From: an uncultured Clostridia bacterium
GTDB taxonomy: Bacteria; Bacillota; Clostridia; Oscillospirales; Acutalibacteraceae
DNA length: 64,000 nt
Direction: 5' to 3'
Assembly: GCA_938034875.1 (NCBI GenBank)
Contig: CALHND010000002.1
Coordinates: 186,001 to 250,000 of the forward strand
Below are positions 24,252-33,325 of the stretch, in pieces. How positions within the stretch are numbered: position 1 is the first letter of the stretch; each line of letters begins with the position of its first letter. The notes beneath the pieces are model-generated. The model did not search any database. It was not told the origin of the DNA and saw only the letters and a list, made by a program, of their open reading frames with translations. The translations under genes and the position numbers were made by a program.

Positions 24252-26537
24252 TCACAGCTTGTTCCGCTGTATTTTACCGCTTATCGTCTTTGGCAGTTCA
24301 TCTCTGAACACGACTATACGCGGATATTTGTACGGAGCTGTATGTTTTTTAACATATTCCTGAATTTCTTTTTTCAGCTCTTCTGTCGGCTCTGTGCCCT
24401 TAACAAGCACTATGCTCGCTTTTACAACCTGGCCGCGAATTTCGTCGGGAGCTGCAGAAACGCCACATTCAAGTACATACGGCAGTTCCATGATAACGCT
24501 TTCAATTTCAAACGGACCGATGCGGTATCCCGAAGATTTGATAACATCATCCACTCTACCTACATACCAATAAAATCCGTCTTCGTCACGCCATGCAACA
24601 TCTCCGGTATGGTAATAGCCGTCGTGCCATACTTCTTTGGTTTTTTCATCGTTTCCGTAGTAGCCCATGAAAAGACCGCACGGTGCTCCGTTTTTCGTGT
24701 TAATTACTATTTCGCCGGTTTCGCCAACCGGAACGCTTTCGCCTTCGGGTGAAAGCAAGTCAACATCATAAATCGGCGCAGGCTTGCCCATTGAACCAAT
24801 CTTATGCTGAGCTCCTGTCATGTTTCCAATAATCATTGTGCTTTCAGATTGCCCGAATCCTTCCAAAATTTGAAGTCCCGTTGCATTTTCAAATTGGCGG
24901 TATATTTCGGGATTAAGTGCCTCGCCTGCCGTGGTCATGTGTTTAACCGAAGACATGTCATATTTTGAAATATCCTCTTTTACCATCATGCGCAGCATGG
25001 TCGGCGGTGCACAAAATGTTGTAATTTTATACTTTTCAAACATGGGCAGGATATCGGCAGCATTAAATCGGTCAAAATCGTAAACAAATGTCGCCGCCTC
25101 GCACAGCCACTGACCGTATAATTTGCCCCACATTGCCTTTGCCCAGCCGGTGTCGGAAATGGTAAAATGCAATCCATTAGGGTCAACATTGTGCCAATAC
25201 TTTGCTGTATGGAAATGACCCAATGCATATTTGTAGCTGTGTGCTGCAATTTTTGGATATCCCGTTGTGCCGGAGGTGAAGAACATGAGCATGATATCAT
25301 CACCGCATGCACTATCTTCTTGTCTGTAAAAATGGGTGCTGAAAAGGCTGTACTCTTCGTCAAAATTGCGCCAACCCTCTCGCTCACCGTCTACAATAAT
25401 TTTATGTATAAGCTGTGGGCACTTTTCTGCTGCAACATCTACCTGATGAGCCGTGTCACCTTTTGAAGTGCAGATTATTGCACTGACTCCAGCGGCATTA
25501 AAACGGTACTCAAAATCATGATCTAAAAGCTGATTCATTGCAGGAATTGCAATCGCGCCAATTTTATGTAAACCGAGAATGGCGTACCAGAACTGATAAT
25601 CTCTGCCCAGAACCAACATTACACGGTCGCCTTTTTTAATGCCAAGCGATTTAAAATAATTTGCTGCACGGCAGGAATTCTTCTTAATATCACTGAATGT
25701 AAATCGTCTCTCAGTTTTATCACCTGAAATATGTAGCATTGCAAGCTTGTCTGGAGACTTTTTGGCAACTTCGTCTACTATATCAAAGGCAAAATTAAAT
25801 TTGTCTTCATTTTTAAAATTTATTGAAATCGGTGTGCCGTTTTCATCCTCGACTTTATCAATAAATTTTTCGTATATACGCTGCTGGTCATCGCGGTCTC
25901 CCGGTATCCCGGTCAAAATTTTCTGTTTAGTAAGCTCAGGTACGGGCTCTCCCGTCGGATTAAGAACGATTGCATAAAACAGACAGTCACGGCCGTTTAC
26001 TGCGATCATTCCGTGCGGGGTGGAGCTATCGTAATAAATGCTGTCGCCCGGTCCCAGGACCTCCTTATGCTCACCAATCTGCACCTTTAAGTATCCGTCA
26101 ATGATAATGTCACATTCCTGACCCGCGTGAGTTGTAAGCTCTATATCGCGGTGCTGCGCCTCTTCATTGTATTGGCTGCAAACATAAAGTGGCTCAGCAA
26201 TCCTGTTGCGAAAAGCGGCGGCAAGGTTATAATATGTCATTCCGTGCGCCTGCTCAATTTTTTGGCCGCCGCCTCTTTTGGTAACGGTATATGATTTAAG
26301 TGTAGGGCTACGACCTTCGATGATGTCGGTTACATCGACATTAAACGCCAGCGCACAGCGGTAAATGAATGCAAAGTTCAGATCACACAGACCATTTTCG
26401 CATTCAAGATATTCCTCTTCCGAGACACCCGTGTTTTGTGCCATGTACTCGACAGATAAACCCTCTATTTCGCGAAGCTCGCGTATTCGTCGTGCCATTT
26501 CCTTGATTTTATAATCAAGGCCATTGATTTTGTTCAT
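24252..26537 (-). CDS. HTH-cupin-acyl-CoA ligase fusion (Val T-box)
   Basis: This 761-aa protein joins three modules: an XRE-type HTH (about 10-70), a cupin (about 132-192, with HAGQE and His175) and an AMP-forming acyl-CoA ligase of the medium-chain/acetyl type (about 225-761). The ligase has TSGTTGYPK near 420, GFGQSE, YHTGD and catalytic Lys755 in SGKIQRNKL. The ligase makes acyl-CoA from a carboxylate, ATP and CoA. The first two modules resemble XRE-cupin regulators. It is the first gene behind a T-box with specifier GTA (Val), so isobutyrate is the inferred substrate. A strong GGAGGG site precedes the ATG. Its C-terminal 130 residues are nearly identical to those of the ligase at 26903. 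Confidence 0.88.
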   Translation of the reverse strand: MNKINGLDYKIKEMARRIRELREIEGLSVEYMAQNTGVSEEEYLECENGLCDLNFAFIYRCALAFNVDVTDIIEGRSPTLKSYTVTKRGGGQKIEQAHGMTYYNLAAAFRNRIAEPLYVCSQYNEEAQHRDIELTTHAGQECDIIIDGYLKVQIGEHKEVLGPGDSIYYDSSTPHGMIAVNGRDCLFYAIVLNPTGEPVPELTKQKILTGIPGDRDDQQRIYEKFIDKVEDENGTPISINFKNEDKFNFAFDIVDEVAKKSPDKLAMLHISGDKTERRFTFSDIKKNSCRAANYFKSLGIKKGDRVMLVLGRDYQFWYAILGLHKIGAIAIPAMNQLLDHDFEYRFNAAGVSAIICTSKGDTAHQVDVAAEKCPQLIHKIIVDGEREGWRNFDEEYSLFSTHFYRQEDSACGDDIMLMFFTSGTTGYPKIAAHSYKYALGHFHTAKYWHNVDPNGLHFTISDTGWAKAMWGKLYGQWLCEAATFVYDFDRFNAADILPMFEKYKITTFCAPPTMLRMMVKEDISKYDMSSVKHMTTAGEALNPEIYRQFENATGLQILEGFGQSESTMIIGNMTGAQHKIGSMGKPAPIYDVDLLSPEGESVPVGETGEIVINTKNGAPCGLFMGYYGNDEKTKEVWHDGYYHTGDVAWRDEDGFYWYVGRVDDVIKSSGYRIGPFEIESVIMELPYVLECGVSAAPDEIRGQVVKASIVLVKGTEPTEELKKEIQEYVKKHTAPYKYPRIVVFRDELPKTISGKIQRNKL

Positions 26538-26567
26538 CGATTACCCTCCGTTTTTTTGGAACGAAAA

Positions 26568-26840
26568 AAACCCGTCCCAAAGATAAAATACTTTGAGACG
26601 AGCCTAAAATAATACAAAGCCCGCGGTACCACTCAAATTGCGATAAAATCGCCACTCAGGGTCAAACAACCCTTATGCTCTAACGCGGCATTTACGGAGA
26701 GGCTCTACTTGCAAAAAGCTTTCTTCCTCTCAGCTCAGAAGCTACAGACATCGGATTGTTTTTTCAGCGACTCACACCAACCGTCGCCTCTCTGTATCAA
26801 ACATTTATCCGAGCACTCTTCGTCAACGCTTTTATAATTA
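26568..26840 (-). promoter_or_regulatory. T-box leader, specifier GTA (Val)
   Basis: The minus-strand leader contains the AGAGAG and GGTGTGA distal elements, T-box TGGTACCGCG (26631-26622) and a terminator (about 26604-26568) ending in T residues. GTA (26745-26743) is followed by G and CTTC, which pairs with an upstream GAAG, the same geometry used to place the specifier in the other two leaders. It should respond to uncharged tRNA-Val and control the ligase, ATPase, oxidoreductase and ilvE genes. Confidence 0.88.
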
Positions 26841-26845
26841 AAGGT

Positions 26846-26875
26846 ATAGTATCATATCTTTGGATAATTTGTCAA
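26846..26875 (-). promoter_or_regulatory. promoter of the Val T-box operon
   Basis: TTGACA (26875-26870) is 18 bp from TACTAT (26851-26846) on the minus strand, just upstream of the leader. Confidence 0.65.
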
Positions 26876-26902
26876 CAGTTTTCTGAATTTATTATAAATA
26901 AT

Positions 26903-29167
26903 TTACAGCTTATTTCTCTGAATTTTACCGCTTATCGTCTTTGGCAGTTCATCCTTAAACACGACTATACGCGGATATTTGTACGGTGCTGTATGCTTTT
27001 TAACATATTCCTGAATTTCTTTTTTCAGCTCTTCTGTCGGCTCTGTGCCCTTTACAAGCACTATGCTCGCTTTTACAACCTGGCCACGAACTTCGTCGGG
27101 AACTGCAGAAACGCCACATTCAAGTACATATGGCAGTTCCATGATAACACTTTCAATTTCAAACGGGCCGATGCGGTATCCCGAAGATTTGATTACATCA
27201 TCGACTCTGCCGACATACCAATAAAATCCGTCTTCGTCACGCCATGCGATATCGCCTGTATGGTAATAGCCGTCGTGCCATACTTCCTTGGTTTTTTCTT
27301 CGTTTCCATAGTAGCCCAGGAAAAGACCGCACGGAACCTTATCAGAAGTTTTTACAACGATTTCGCCCGGTTTTCCGTCAACTGCAGGTTTTCCTTCTGA
27401 ATCAAGCAGTTCAATATCATACAGCGGAACTGCTTTACCCATAGAACCTGGTTTGCATTTTGTTCCTGTAAGATTAGCTATTGCAAGAGTAAGCTCGGTT
27501 TGACCGAAGCCCTCCATGATATGAAGTCCTGTGGCCTCCTTAAACTGGCGATACACCTCCGGATTAAGGGCCTCACCTGCTGTGGTCATATGTTTGACAG
27601 ATGAAAAATCATACTGCGAGATATTTTCCTTTACCATCATGCGCAACATGGTGGGTGGAGCGCAGAAGGTTGTGATCTGATACTTTGCAAACATTGGCAG
27701 AATATCTGCGGCGTTAAATCGGTCAAAGTCATAAGTAAATACGCTGCCTTCACACATCCACTGACCATAAAGTTTGCCCCACAGTGCTTTTCCCCAGCCT
27801 GTATCGGAAATGGTGAAGTGTAAGCTGTCCTCGTATACACCGTGCCAATATTTCGCGGTAATATAATGTCCAAGCGGATATTTATAGCTGTGATTTGCAA
27901 TTTTGGGATATCCGGTTGTGCCTGAAGTGAAAAACATTAACATAGGGTCATCGCCACAGGCTGTGTTTTCATCCCTATAGAAATGGGCGCTGAAAAGGCT
28001 GTATTCTTCATCAAAGTTGCGCCAACCCTCACGATCACCGCCAACCAAAATCTTATTTTTCAGCGTAGGACTGTTGTTCTGCGAAATATCGATTTGGTTT
28101 GCTACATCACCATCGGCCGTGCATATTACTGTGCTAACACCGGCCGCATTAAAACGATAATCAAAGTCATGTGCCTGTAACAAATTAGTCGCAGGAATGG
28201 CTATGGCGCCAAGCTTATGTAGTCCCAAAATGGCAAACCAGAACTGGTAATGGCGTTTAAGCACCAGCATTACACGGTCGCCTTTTTTAATGCCAAGCGA
28301 TTTAAAATAATTTGCACACATGTTGGATGCACGCTTCATGTCACTAAATGTAAATTTGCGCTCAACCTTATTTTTATCTATATGAAGCATTGCAAGCTTA
28401 TTTGGTGCTTTCTTTGCAATTTTATCAACAATGTCAAAAGCAAAATTGAATTTGTCTTCGTTATGAAAATCGATGCTTTTAAGTCCGCCGTTTTCATCCT
28501 CAACCGTTTCAATAAATTGTTTGGCGACTAGTTTTGCTTTGCTGTGTGATGGAGCCAAACTCTCTCGAATAAATGTTTCAGAGGTATCCTCACCGGGCAA
28601 AACAACGGCAACAAACAAGCAATCGGTGCCGCCAACCGCAATCATTCCATGAGGGGTTGAACTGTTGTAATAAATACTGTCACCCTCGCTCAAGTATTCA
28701 ATATGGTCGCCGATTTGAACCTTTAACTTTCCGCTCATAATCAAGTCAAATTCCTGACCCGAGTGGGTTGAAAGATTGATTGGCTGATTTTGCAGTTTTT
28801 CGTCAAAATCGTATTTTACCCAATATGGCTCAGCTATTTTTTTATTAAAAAGCGGAGCAAGGTTTTTAATTTCAATTCCGTTTTCTTTTGCTGTTTGCTG
28901 TCCCTCGCCCTTTCGTGTAACTGTGTACGAACGTAGGTGTGCACTTTGTCCCTCAAGCAAATCGGTAATTCCAATCCCGAAAACAAGAGAACATTTATGA
29001 ATAAAGCTGAACGGAAAATCCTTATTTCCTGACTCATACTCCATGTATTCCTCAAGCGAAACTCCGGTATCGGATGCCATCTGTTCAGTTGTAATGCCAT
29101 AAATTTCACGCATTTCTCGAATTCGTGTTGCCACCTCAAGCAGCTTATTTGTTGATACAGTCGACAT
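26903..29167 (-). CDS. HTH-cupin-acyl-CoA ligase fusion (Ile T-box)
   Basis: This 754-aa paralogue of the ligase at 24252 has the same order: HTH (about 10-65), cupin (about 125-185) and AMP-forming acyl-CoA ligase with TSGTTGYPK, GFGQTEL and catalytic Lys748. ATG 29167 is chosen because AAGGAGG precedes it; the frame is open further upstream but only through the T-box leader. It is transcribed alone behind a leader with specifier ATC (Ile), so 2-methylbutyrate is the inferred substrate. The N-terminal modules differ clearly from the paralogue while the C-terminal domain is almost the same even at DNA level. Confidence 0.88.
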   Translation of the reverse strand: MSTVSTNKLLEVATRIREMREIYGITTEQMASDTGVSLEEYMEYESGNKDFPFSFIHKCSLVFGIGITDLLEGQSAHLRSYTVTRKGEGQQTAKENGIEIKNLAPLFNKKIAEPYWVKYDFDEKLQNQPINLSTHSGQEFDLIMSGKLKVQIGDHIEYLSEGDSIYYNSSTPHGMIAVGGTDCLFVAVVLPGEDTSETFIRESLAPSHSKAKLVAKQFIETVEDENGGLKSIDFHNEDKFNFAFDIVDKIAKKAPNKLAMLHIDKNKVERKFTFSDMKRASNMCANYFKSLGIKKGDRVMLVLKRHYQFWFAILGLHKLGAIAIPATNLLQAHDFDYRFNAAGVSTVICTADGDVANQIDISQNNSPTLKNKILVGGDREGWRNFDEEYSLFSAHFYRDENTACGDDPMLMFFTSGTTGYPKIANHSYKYPLGHYITAKYWHGVYEDSLHFTISDTGWGKALWGKLYGQWMCEGSVFTYDFDRFNAADILPMFAKYQITTFCAPPTMLRMMVKENISQYDFSSVKHMTTAGEALNPEVYRQFKEATGLHIMEGFGQTELTLAIANLTGTKCKPGSMGKAVPLYDIELLDSEGKPAVDGKPGEIVVKTSDKVPCGLFLGYYGNEEKTKEVWHDGYYHTGDIAWRDEDGFYWYVGRVDDVIKSSGYRIGPFEIESVIMELPYVLECGVSAVPDEVRGQVVKASIVLVKGTEPTEELKKEIQEYVKKHTAPYKYPRIVVFKDELPKTISGKIQRNKL

Positions 29168-29197
29168 AATAATTACCTCCTTGAATAAAAATAAGAA

Positions 29198-29465
29198 ACC
29201 CGTCCCAAAGTAAAACTTTGAGACGGGTGAAAATGTAAATTCACTCGCGGTACCACTCAAATTGCGATAAAATCGCCACTCAGGGTCTAACAACCCGTAT
29301 GCACTTACGCGGCAGTCACGGAAAGACTTAATAGCTGTATGCGTTCGGCCTTTCAGCTCGGAAGTGATGGGTAATAATGAAATTTTACTATCGGCTTTCA
29401 CCAATTGCCGACTCTCTGAAAGTATAATTTCTAAACCGTCTTCGTCATAGCTTTTATAATTATAA
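29198..29465 (-). promoter_or_regulatory. T-box leader, specifier ATC (Ile)
   Basis: The minus-strand leader shows AGAGAG and GGTGAAA distal elements, T-box TGGTACCGCG (29255-29246) and a terminator (29228-29198) followed by T residues. ATC (29368-29366) is followed by A and CTTC, pairing with an upstream GAAG. A segment beside the antiterminator is identical to that of the Val leader, so the two arose by duplication and then changed codon. Confidence 0.88.
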
Positions 29466-29467
29466 AA

Positions 29468-29496
29468 ATAATACCATACCAGAATTAACAAGTCAA
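29468..29496 (-). promoter_or_regulatory. promoter of the Ile T-box gene
   Basis: TTGACT (29496-29491) is 17 bp from TATTAT (29473-29468) on the minus strand. Confidence 0.75.
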
Positions 29497-29530
29497 TACA
29501 TATTTTAAAAATGTAATCAAATTTTTCTAA

Positions 29531-30244
29531 TTATTTGCTTTTTCCTAAGTATGCTTCTTTGATGGTCTCGTCTGCAAGCAATTCTTCTCCCGAGCCCGTC
29601 ATTGTAATTGTACCCGTCTCCAAAACATAAGCAGAATCCGCAATTCTAAGAGCCATATTTGCGTTTTGCTCAATAAGGAGAACAGTGATTCCCTGCGCAT
29701 TAATTGTTTTAATAATTTCAAAAATGCTTTTTACAACAAGCGGTGCAAGTCCGAGAGATGGCTCATCCATCATAACTAGCTTTGGCCTGCTCATAAGAGC
29801 TCTGCCTACTGCAAGCATCTGCTGTTCACCGCCCGAAAGAGTACCGGCAAGCTGCCAAGTTCTTTCTTTGAGTCGGGGAAATAGCGAGTAAACGTACTCA
29901 AAATCGTTGTCGAGGCTGTCTTTTCTTAAATAAGCTCCGATTTTTAGATTTTCATGAACAGTAAGGTTTGGAAAAACTCGTCTGCCTTCAGGAACAAGGG
30001 TGATTCCCTTTGAAACGATGACGTCCGGAGACATTCCGAGAATGTTTTGCCCATTGTACAGTATTTCTCCGCTTTGCGGTTTTACAATGCCTGAAACAGA
30101 GCGCAAAATAGTCGATTTACCGGCTCCGTTTGCTCCTATCAGCGTTACGATTTTGCCCTCTTCTACCCGGAGAGAAATGTTGTTTACGGCTTTGATTCCT
30201 CCGAAATTAACAGACAAACCGTTTATTTCAAGAATATTATTCAT
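29531..30244 (-). CDS. livF: branched-chain amino acid ABC transporter ATPase LivF (operon 1)
   Basis: This protein of about 237 aa is one of the two ATPases of a Liv/HAAT importer: Walker A GANGAGKS, signature LSGGEQQ, Walker B LVMMDEP. ATG 30244 overlaps the livG stop by 8 bp; an upstream start would add nine residues with no homology. It is the last gene of the operon and ends about 40 bp before the Ile T-box promoter. Confidence 0.93.
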   Translation of the reverse strand: MNNILEINGLSVNFGGIKAVNNISLRVEEGKIVTLIGANGAGKSTILRSVSGIVKPQSGEILYNGQNILGMSPDVIVSKGITLVPEGRRVFPNLTVHENLKIGAYLRKDSLDNDFEYVYSLFPRLKERTWQLAGTLSGGEQQMLAVGRALMSRPKLVMMDEPSLGLAPLVVKSIFEIIKTINAQGITVLLIEQNANMALRIADSAYVLETGTITMTGSGEELLADETIKEAYLGKSK

Positions 30245-31082
30245 CTTCTTCGGCCACCCCCAGATACGCATCTATAACGCTTTTACTTGACTGAATTTCG
30301 GCAGGTGTGCCCGCTGCAATTTCCTTACCAAAATCAATAACATAAATTCTGTCCGAAATGTCCATAACCAAGTTCATATGATGTTCAATTAACAAAATAG
30401 TAATATCAAATTTGCTTCTAATTTCCCTGATGAACTTCGTTAACTCTTCGGTTTCCTGCGGATTCATTCCTGCGGCAGGCTCATCGAGCAGCAGCAGCGT
30501 CGGATTTGTGGCAAGTGCGCGTGCAATCTCCAACTTACGCTGTTTACCATATGGCAGGCTGGTTGCCAGTTCATTTTTTACATCGGCAAGCCCTACCAGT
30601 TCCAACAATTCAAGGGTTTCATTACGCATACGCGCCTCTTCCCTAAAATTGAGGTGGAATGTAGCTGTAAACAGGTTCGAGGTGCTGCGCAAATGCTTTG
30701 CTGTAAGAACATTATCAAATACAGTCATTGACTTAAACAGTCGGATGTTCTGGAAAGTTCTTGCCATGCCCAGCTTTGTAATTTTGTCGGGCGTTTTACG
30801 CATTACAACCTTGTATTTTCCAAAATTTTCGCCTGCATAAAGCTTTTTCATTTTGCCCTGCGGCTTATTGGAAATTATAAGTTTATCATTAAAGTATATG
30901 GCGCCGTTTGTCGGCTCGTAAACGCCGGTAATAGCATTAAATGCCGTGGTTTTTCCTGCACCGTTAGGTCCGATAAGAGCGACGATTTCGCCCTTATTAA
31001 CTTCCATGCTGAGGTTGTTTACTGCAACAACCCCACCGAACTGCATGGTTACGTTTTCTAAGCGAAGTACACTTTCCATCAT
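30237..31082 (-). CDS. livG: branched-chain amino acid ABC transporter ATPase LivG (operon 1)
   Basis: This 281-aa ATPase has Walker A GPNGAGKT, a LivG-type insert of about 25 residues before the TFQNIRLF segment, signature LPYGKQRKLEIARAL and Walker B LLLLDEP followed by AAGMNP, all LivG hallmarks. It overlaps livM by 4 bp (ATGA) and livF by 8 bp. Confidence 0.93.
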   Translation of the reverse strand: MMESVLRLENVTMQFGGVVAVNNLSMEVNKGEIVALIGPNGAGKTTAFNAITGVYEPTNGAIYFNDKLIISNKPQGKMKKLYAGENFGKYKVVMRKTPDKITKLGMARTFQNIRLFKSMTVFDNVLTAKHLRSTSNLFTATFHLNFREEARMRNETLELLELVGLADVKNELATSLPYGKQRKLEIARALATNPTLLLLDEPAAGMNPQETEELTKFIREIRSKFDITILLIEHHMNLVMDISDRIYVIDFGKEIAAGTPAEIQSSKSVIDAYLGVAEEDE

Positions 31083-32251
31083 ACCTTCTCCTCCGCTTTT
31101 TGTGATTTTTTAAACAGCTTACCGAATGTAGATTTAAGTTTGCTCGGTATGCTGACTATTCCGTTATACAATCTGACCGGGCTAAATTCTTTATCACCCA
31201 TGATACCCTTTCTGAAAAACAGAACAAAAGCCATGATGATTACAGAAAAAACTACCAGACGGAAGCCGTTTCGGAACAGGGGCGAAGTAATGCCCAAGAA
31301 TTTGCCGCTGTCAAGTCCTCTCAGCCACCACTCTTGTGATGCAATGTAGAGGAATCCTGCAAGTATAGATCCCGAAATGGAACCGATACCACCGATAACT
31401 ACGATAAGCAGTATTTCATATGTAAGCGCAGATGTAAAAGGTGCTGCGTTGGTCGATCCAACATACATTGCGTACATTGCACCGCCGATACCTGCAAAAA
31501 ATGAGCTTGTTACAAAGCTTATCATTTTGTGTTTTGCAAGATTTATGCCCATTGCTTCGGCAGCCACCTCATCGTCTCGTATAGCCTTAAACGCTCTGCC
31601 GTAAGTGGAATGAATGAGCAAAGCAATTATAACAATACAAATAAGCGTAACCACAAAGAATGGCACAACATATGACATATTTTTTAACGGTGTATCTGCA
31701 AATACTTCCTTAAATGAATTAAGCTTGCTGATCGGGAACGAGCCGTTTGTCAGTCTGCCAAGCTTATCCCACTGTATGATTGTACGCATGATTTCAGCAA
31801 AACCAAGTGTTGCTATTGCAAGGTAGTCGCTTTTAAGTTTCAGTACCGGCAGACCGATAAGAAAGGCAAATATTGCTGCTGCTACTCCTGCAAGGACAAT
31901 AGCTAAAACTATTGGCAGCTTAAAATTGACCAGCGGCTTACCCGAAAAGCTGAATACCATTTCTCTGCTTTCGTCAGATACCGAGAAAATCGAATACATA
32001 TACGCACCGATAAGCATGAAGCCTGCCTGACCGAGAGAAAACAGTCCTGTAAATCCGTTCAAAAGGTTCATGGACACGCCGACAATAGCATAAACACAAC
32101 CTTTTTGTAGCACCTTTACTATCATGTCAAATGAGTTTGATGTTGCATCAATTAAAACTAAAACTGCAAGCAGTGCTGCAAAAAGCACAATATTACTAAT
32201 TGTGTCAATCTTCTTTTTCTTTTTTTTGTCTGTTATTATTAAAGATTTCAT
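31079..32251 (-). CDS. livM: branched-chain amino acid ABC transporter permease LivM (operon 1)
   Basis: This 390-aa permease has about ten membrane segments, the YAIVGVSMNLLNGFTGLFSLGQAGF family signature region and the cytoplasmic coupling segment AIRDDEVAAEAMGIN. A Lys-rich N terminus (about 8-14) and a charged C-terminal tail lie in the cytoplasm. It pairs with LivH to form the membrane channel. Confidence 0.93.
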   Translation of the reverse strand: MKSLIITDKKKKKKIDTISNIVLFAALLAVLVLIDATSNSFDMIVKVLQKGCVYAIVGVSMNLLNGFTGLFSLGQAGFMLIGAYMYSIFSVSDESREMVFSFSGKPLVNFKLPIVLAIVLAGVAAAIFAFLIGLPVLKLKSDYLAIATLGFAEIMRTIIQWDKLGRLTNGSFPISKLNSFKEVFADTPLKNMSYVVPFFVVTLICIVIIALLIHSTYGRAFKAIRDDEVAAEAMGINLAKHKMISFVTSSFFAGIGGAMYAMYVGSTNAAPFTSALTYEILLIVVIGGIGSISGSILAGFLYIASQEWWLRGLDSGKFLGITSPLFRNGFRLVVFSVIIMAFVLFFRKGIMGDKEFSPVRLYNGIVSIPSKLKSTFGKLFKKSQKAEEKV

Positions 32252-32263
32252 TTCAGCACCCCC

Positions 32264-33187
32264 TTAAACCTTATCAGTTGTCTTCTCGCCGAAGAGGCCT
32301 GATGGCTTAACGCAGAGAATGACGATAAGTAGTGCAAATGTGAAGGCATCGGAGAATGTTGTAAAGCTTACTCCGTTAATATTTATAGCCTTTATTATGT
32401 TTTCACAAATGCCGATAATAAATGCTCCGATTACGGCACCGGGAATTGAGCCGATACCGCCGAAAACCGCCGCAACAAAGGATTTTAGTCCCGGCATTGC
32501 TCCGGAGGTCGGGATTACTGACGGATAATTACTAAAGTAAAGCAAAGAACCGACAGCCGCAAGAAATGAACCGATAATAAATGTAACGCTTATAACGCGG
32601 TTAATTTTTACTCCCATAAGCTGTGAAGTTTCAAAATCCTTTGACACAGCACGCATTGCAATACCGATTTTTGTAAACTTAATAAGCAAAACAAGCGCAA
32701 TAACCAGTACAATTGTAAGAACAGGTGTAATAACAGTTACCCATTTGGTAGTCGCACCAAAAACAGTAACAGTATCTGAAAGGAATGGTATTGATGGATA
32801 AACCTTTGCCAATCCACCCGTAATATACAGCGCCACATTCTGCAGCATATATGACACGCCGATAGCTGAAATCATGACTGACATTCTCGGCGATGATCGT
32901 AATGGCTTGTACGCAACGCGCTCAATTAAAAATCCCACTGCTATTGTTATTAATAGAACAAAGGGGATTGATAAATAAAGCGGCATCATAGTTGTCAAAT
33001 ATATCGTAATAAGGCCGGCAACCATAAATACATCGCCATGAGCAAAGTTTATGAGGCGAAGTATGCCATATACCATCGTGTAACCAATGGCTATGAGCGC
33101 ATACTGTCCGCCAACTGATATTCCGGCTAATACATAATCAATATTTTCCGAAAAAAACTGGACCATTTTTGCCCAAATATTATCCAT
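32264..33187 (-). CDS. livH: branched-chain amino acid ABC transporter permease LivH (operon 1)
   Basis: This 307-aa permease has the LivH start pattern YALIAIGYTMVYGILRLINFAHG region, coupling motif MRAVSKDFETSQLMGV and the terminal GLFGEK. About eight membrane segments are visible. It is separated from livK by an attenuating hairpin and from livM by 12 bp. Confidence 0.93.
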   Translation of the reverse strand: MDNIWAKMVQFFSENIDYVLAGISVGGQYALIAIGYTMVYGILRLINFAHGDVFMVAGLITIYLTTMMPLYLSIPFVLLITIAVGFLIERVAYKPLRSSPRMSVMISAIGVSYMLQNVALYITGGLAKVYPSIPFLSDTVTVFGATTKWVTVITPVLTIVLVIALVLLIKFTKIGIAMRAVSKDFETSQLMGVKINRVISVTFIIGSFLAAVGSLLYFSNYPSVIPTSGAMPGLKSFVAAVFGGIGSIPGAVIGAFIIGICENIIKAININGVSFTTFSDAFTFALLIVILCVKPSGLFGEKTTDKV

Positions 33188-33276
33188 TTAGGAAACTCCT
33201 CCATAGCTAAAGGGCATTGAACGTCAGTTCGGCAGATATTCAATAACCTTTAGAAAGTATATTATTTGAAAAAGCC

Positions 33277-33303
33277 AAGGTCGGATGCGAGGCATCCGAC
33301 CTT
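33277..33303 (-). terminator. livK-livH intercistronic attenuator
   Basis: Perfect 12-bp arms 33277-33288 and 33292-33303 are followed on the minus strand by GGCTTTTTC. A partial terminator here would leave more livK message than permease message, the usual ratio for binding-protein importers. Liv operon 2 has an equivalent hairpin in the same place. Confidence 0.7.
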
Positions 33304-33325
33304 GTAAAAGCATCAAACCGGATTA

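Noticed and set aside
29168..29491. N-terminal extension of the Ile T-box ligase
   Set aside because: The frame is open but lies inside the T-box leader; AAGGAGG at the right distance supports the start at 29167.
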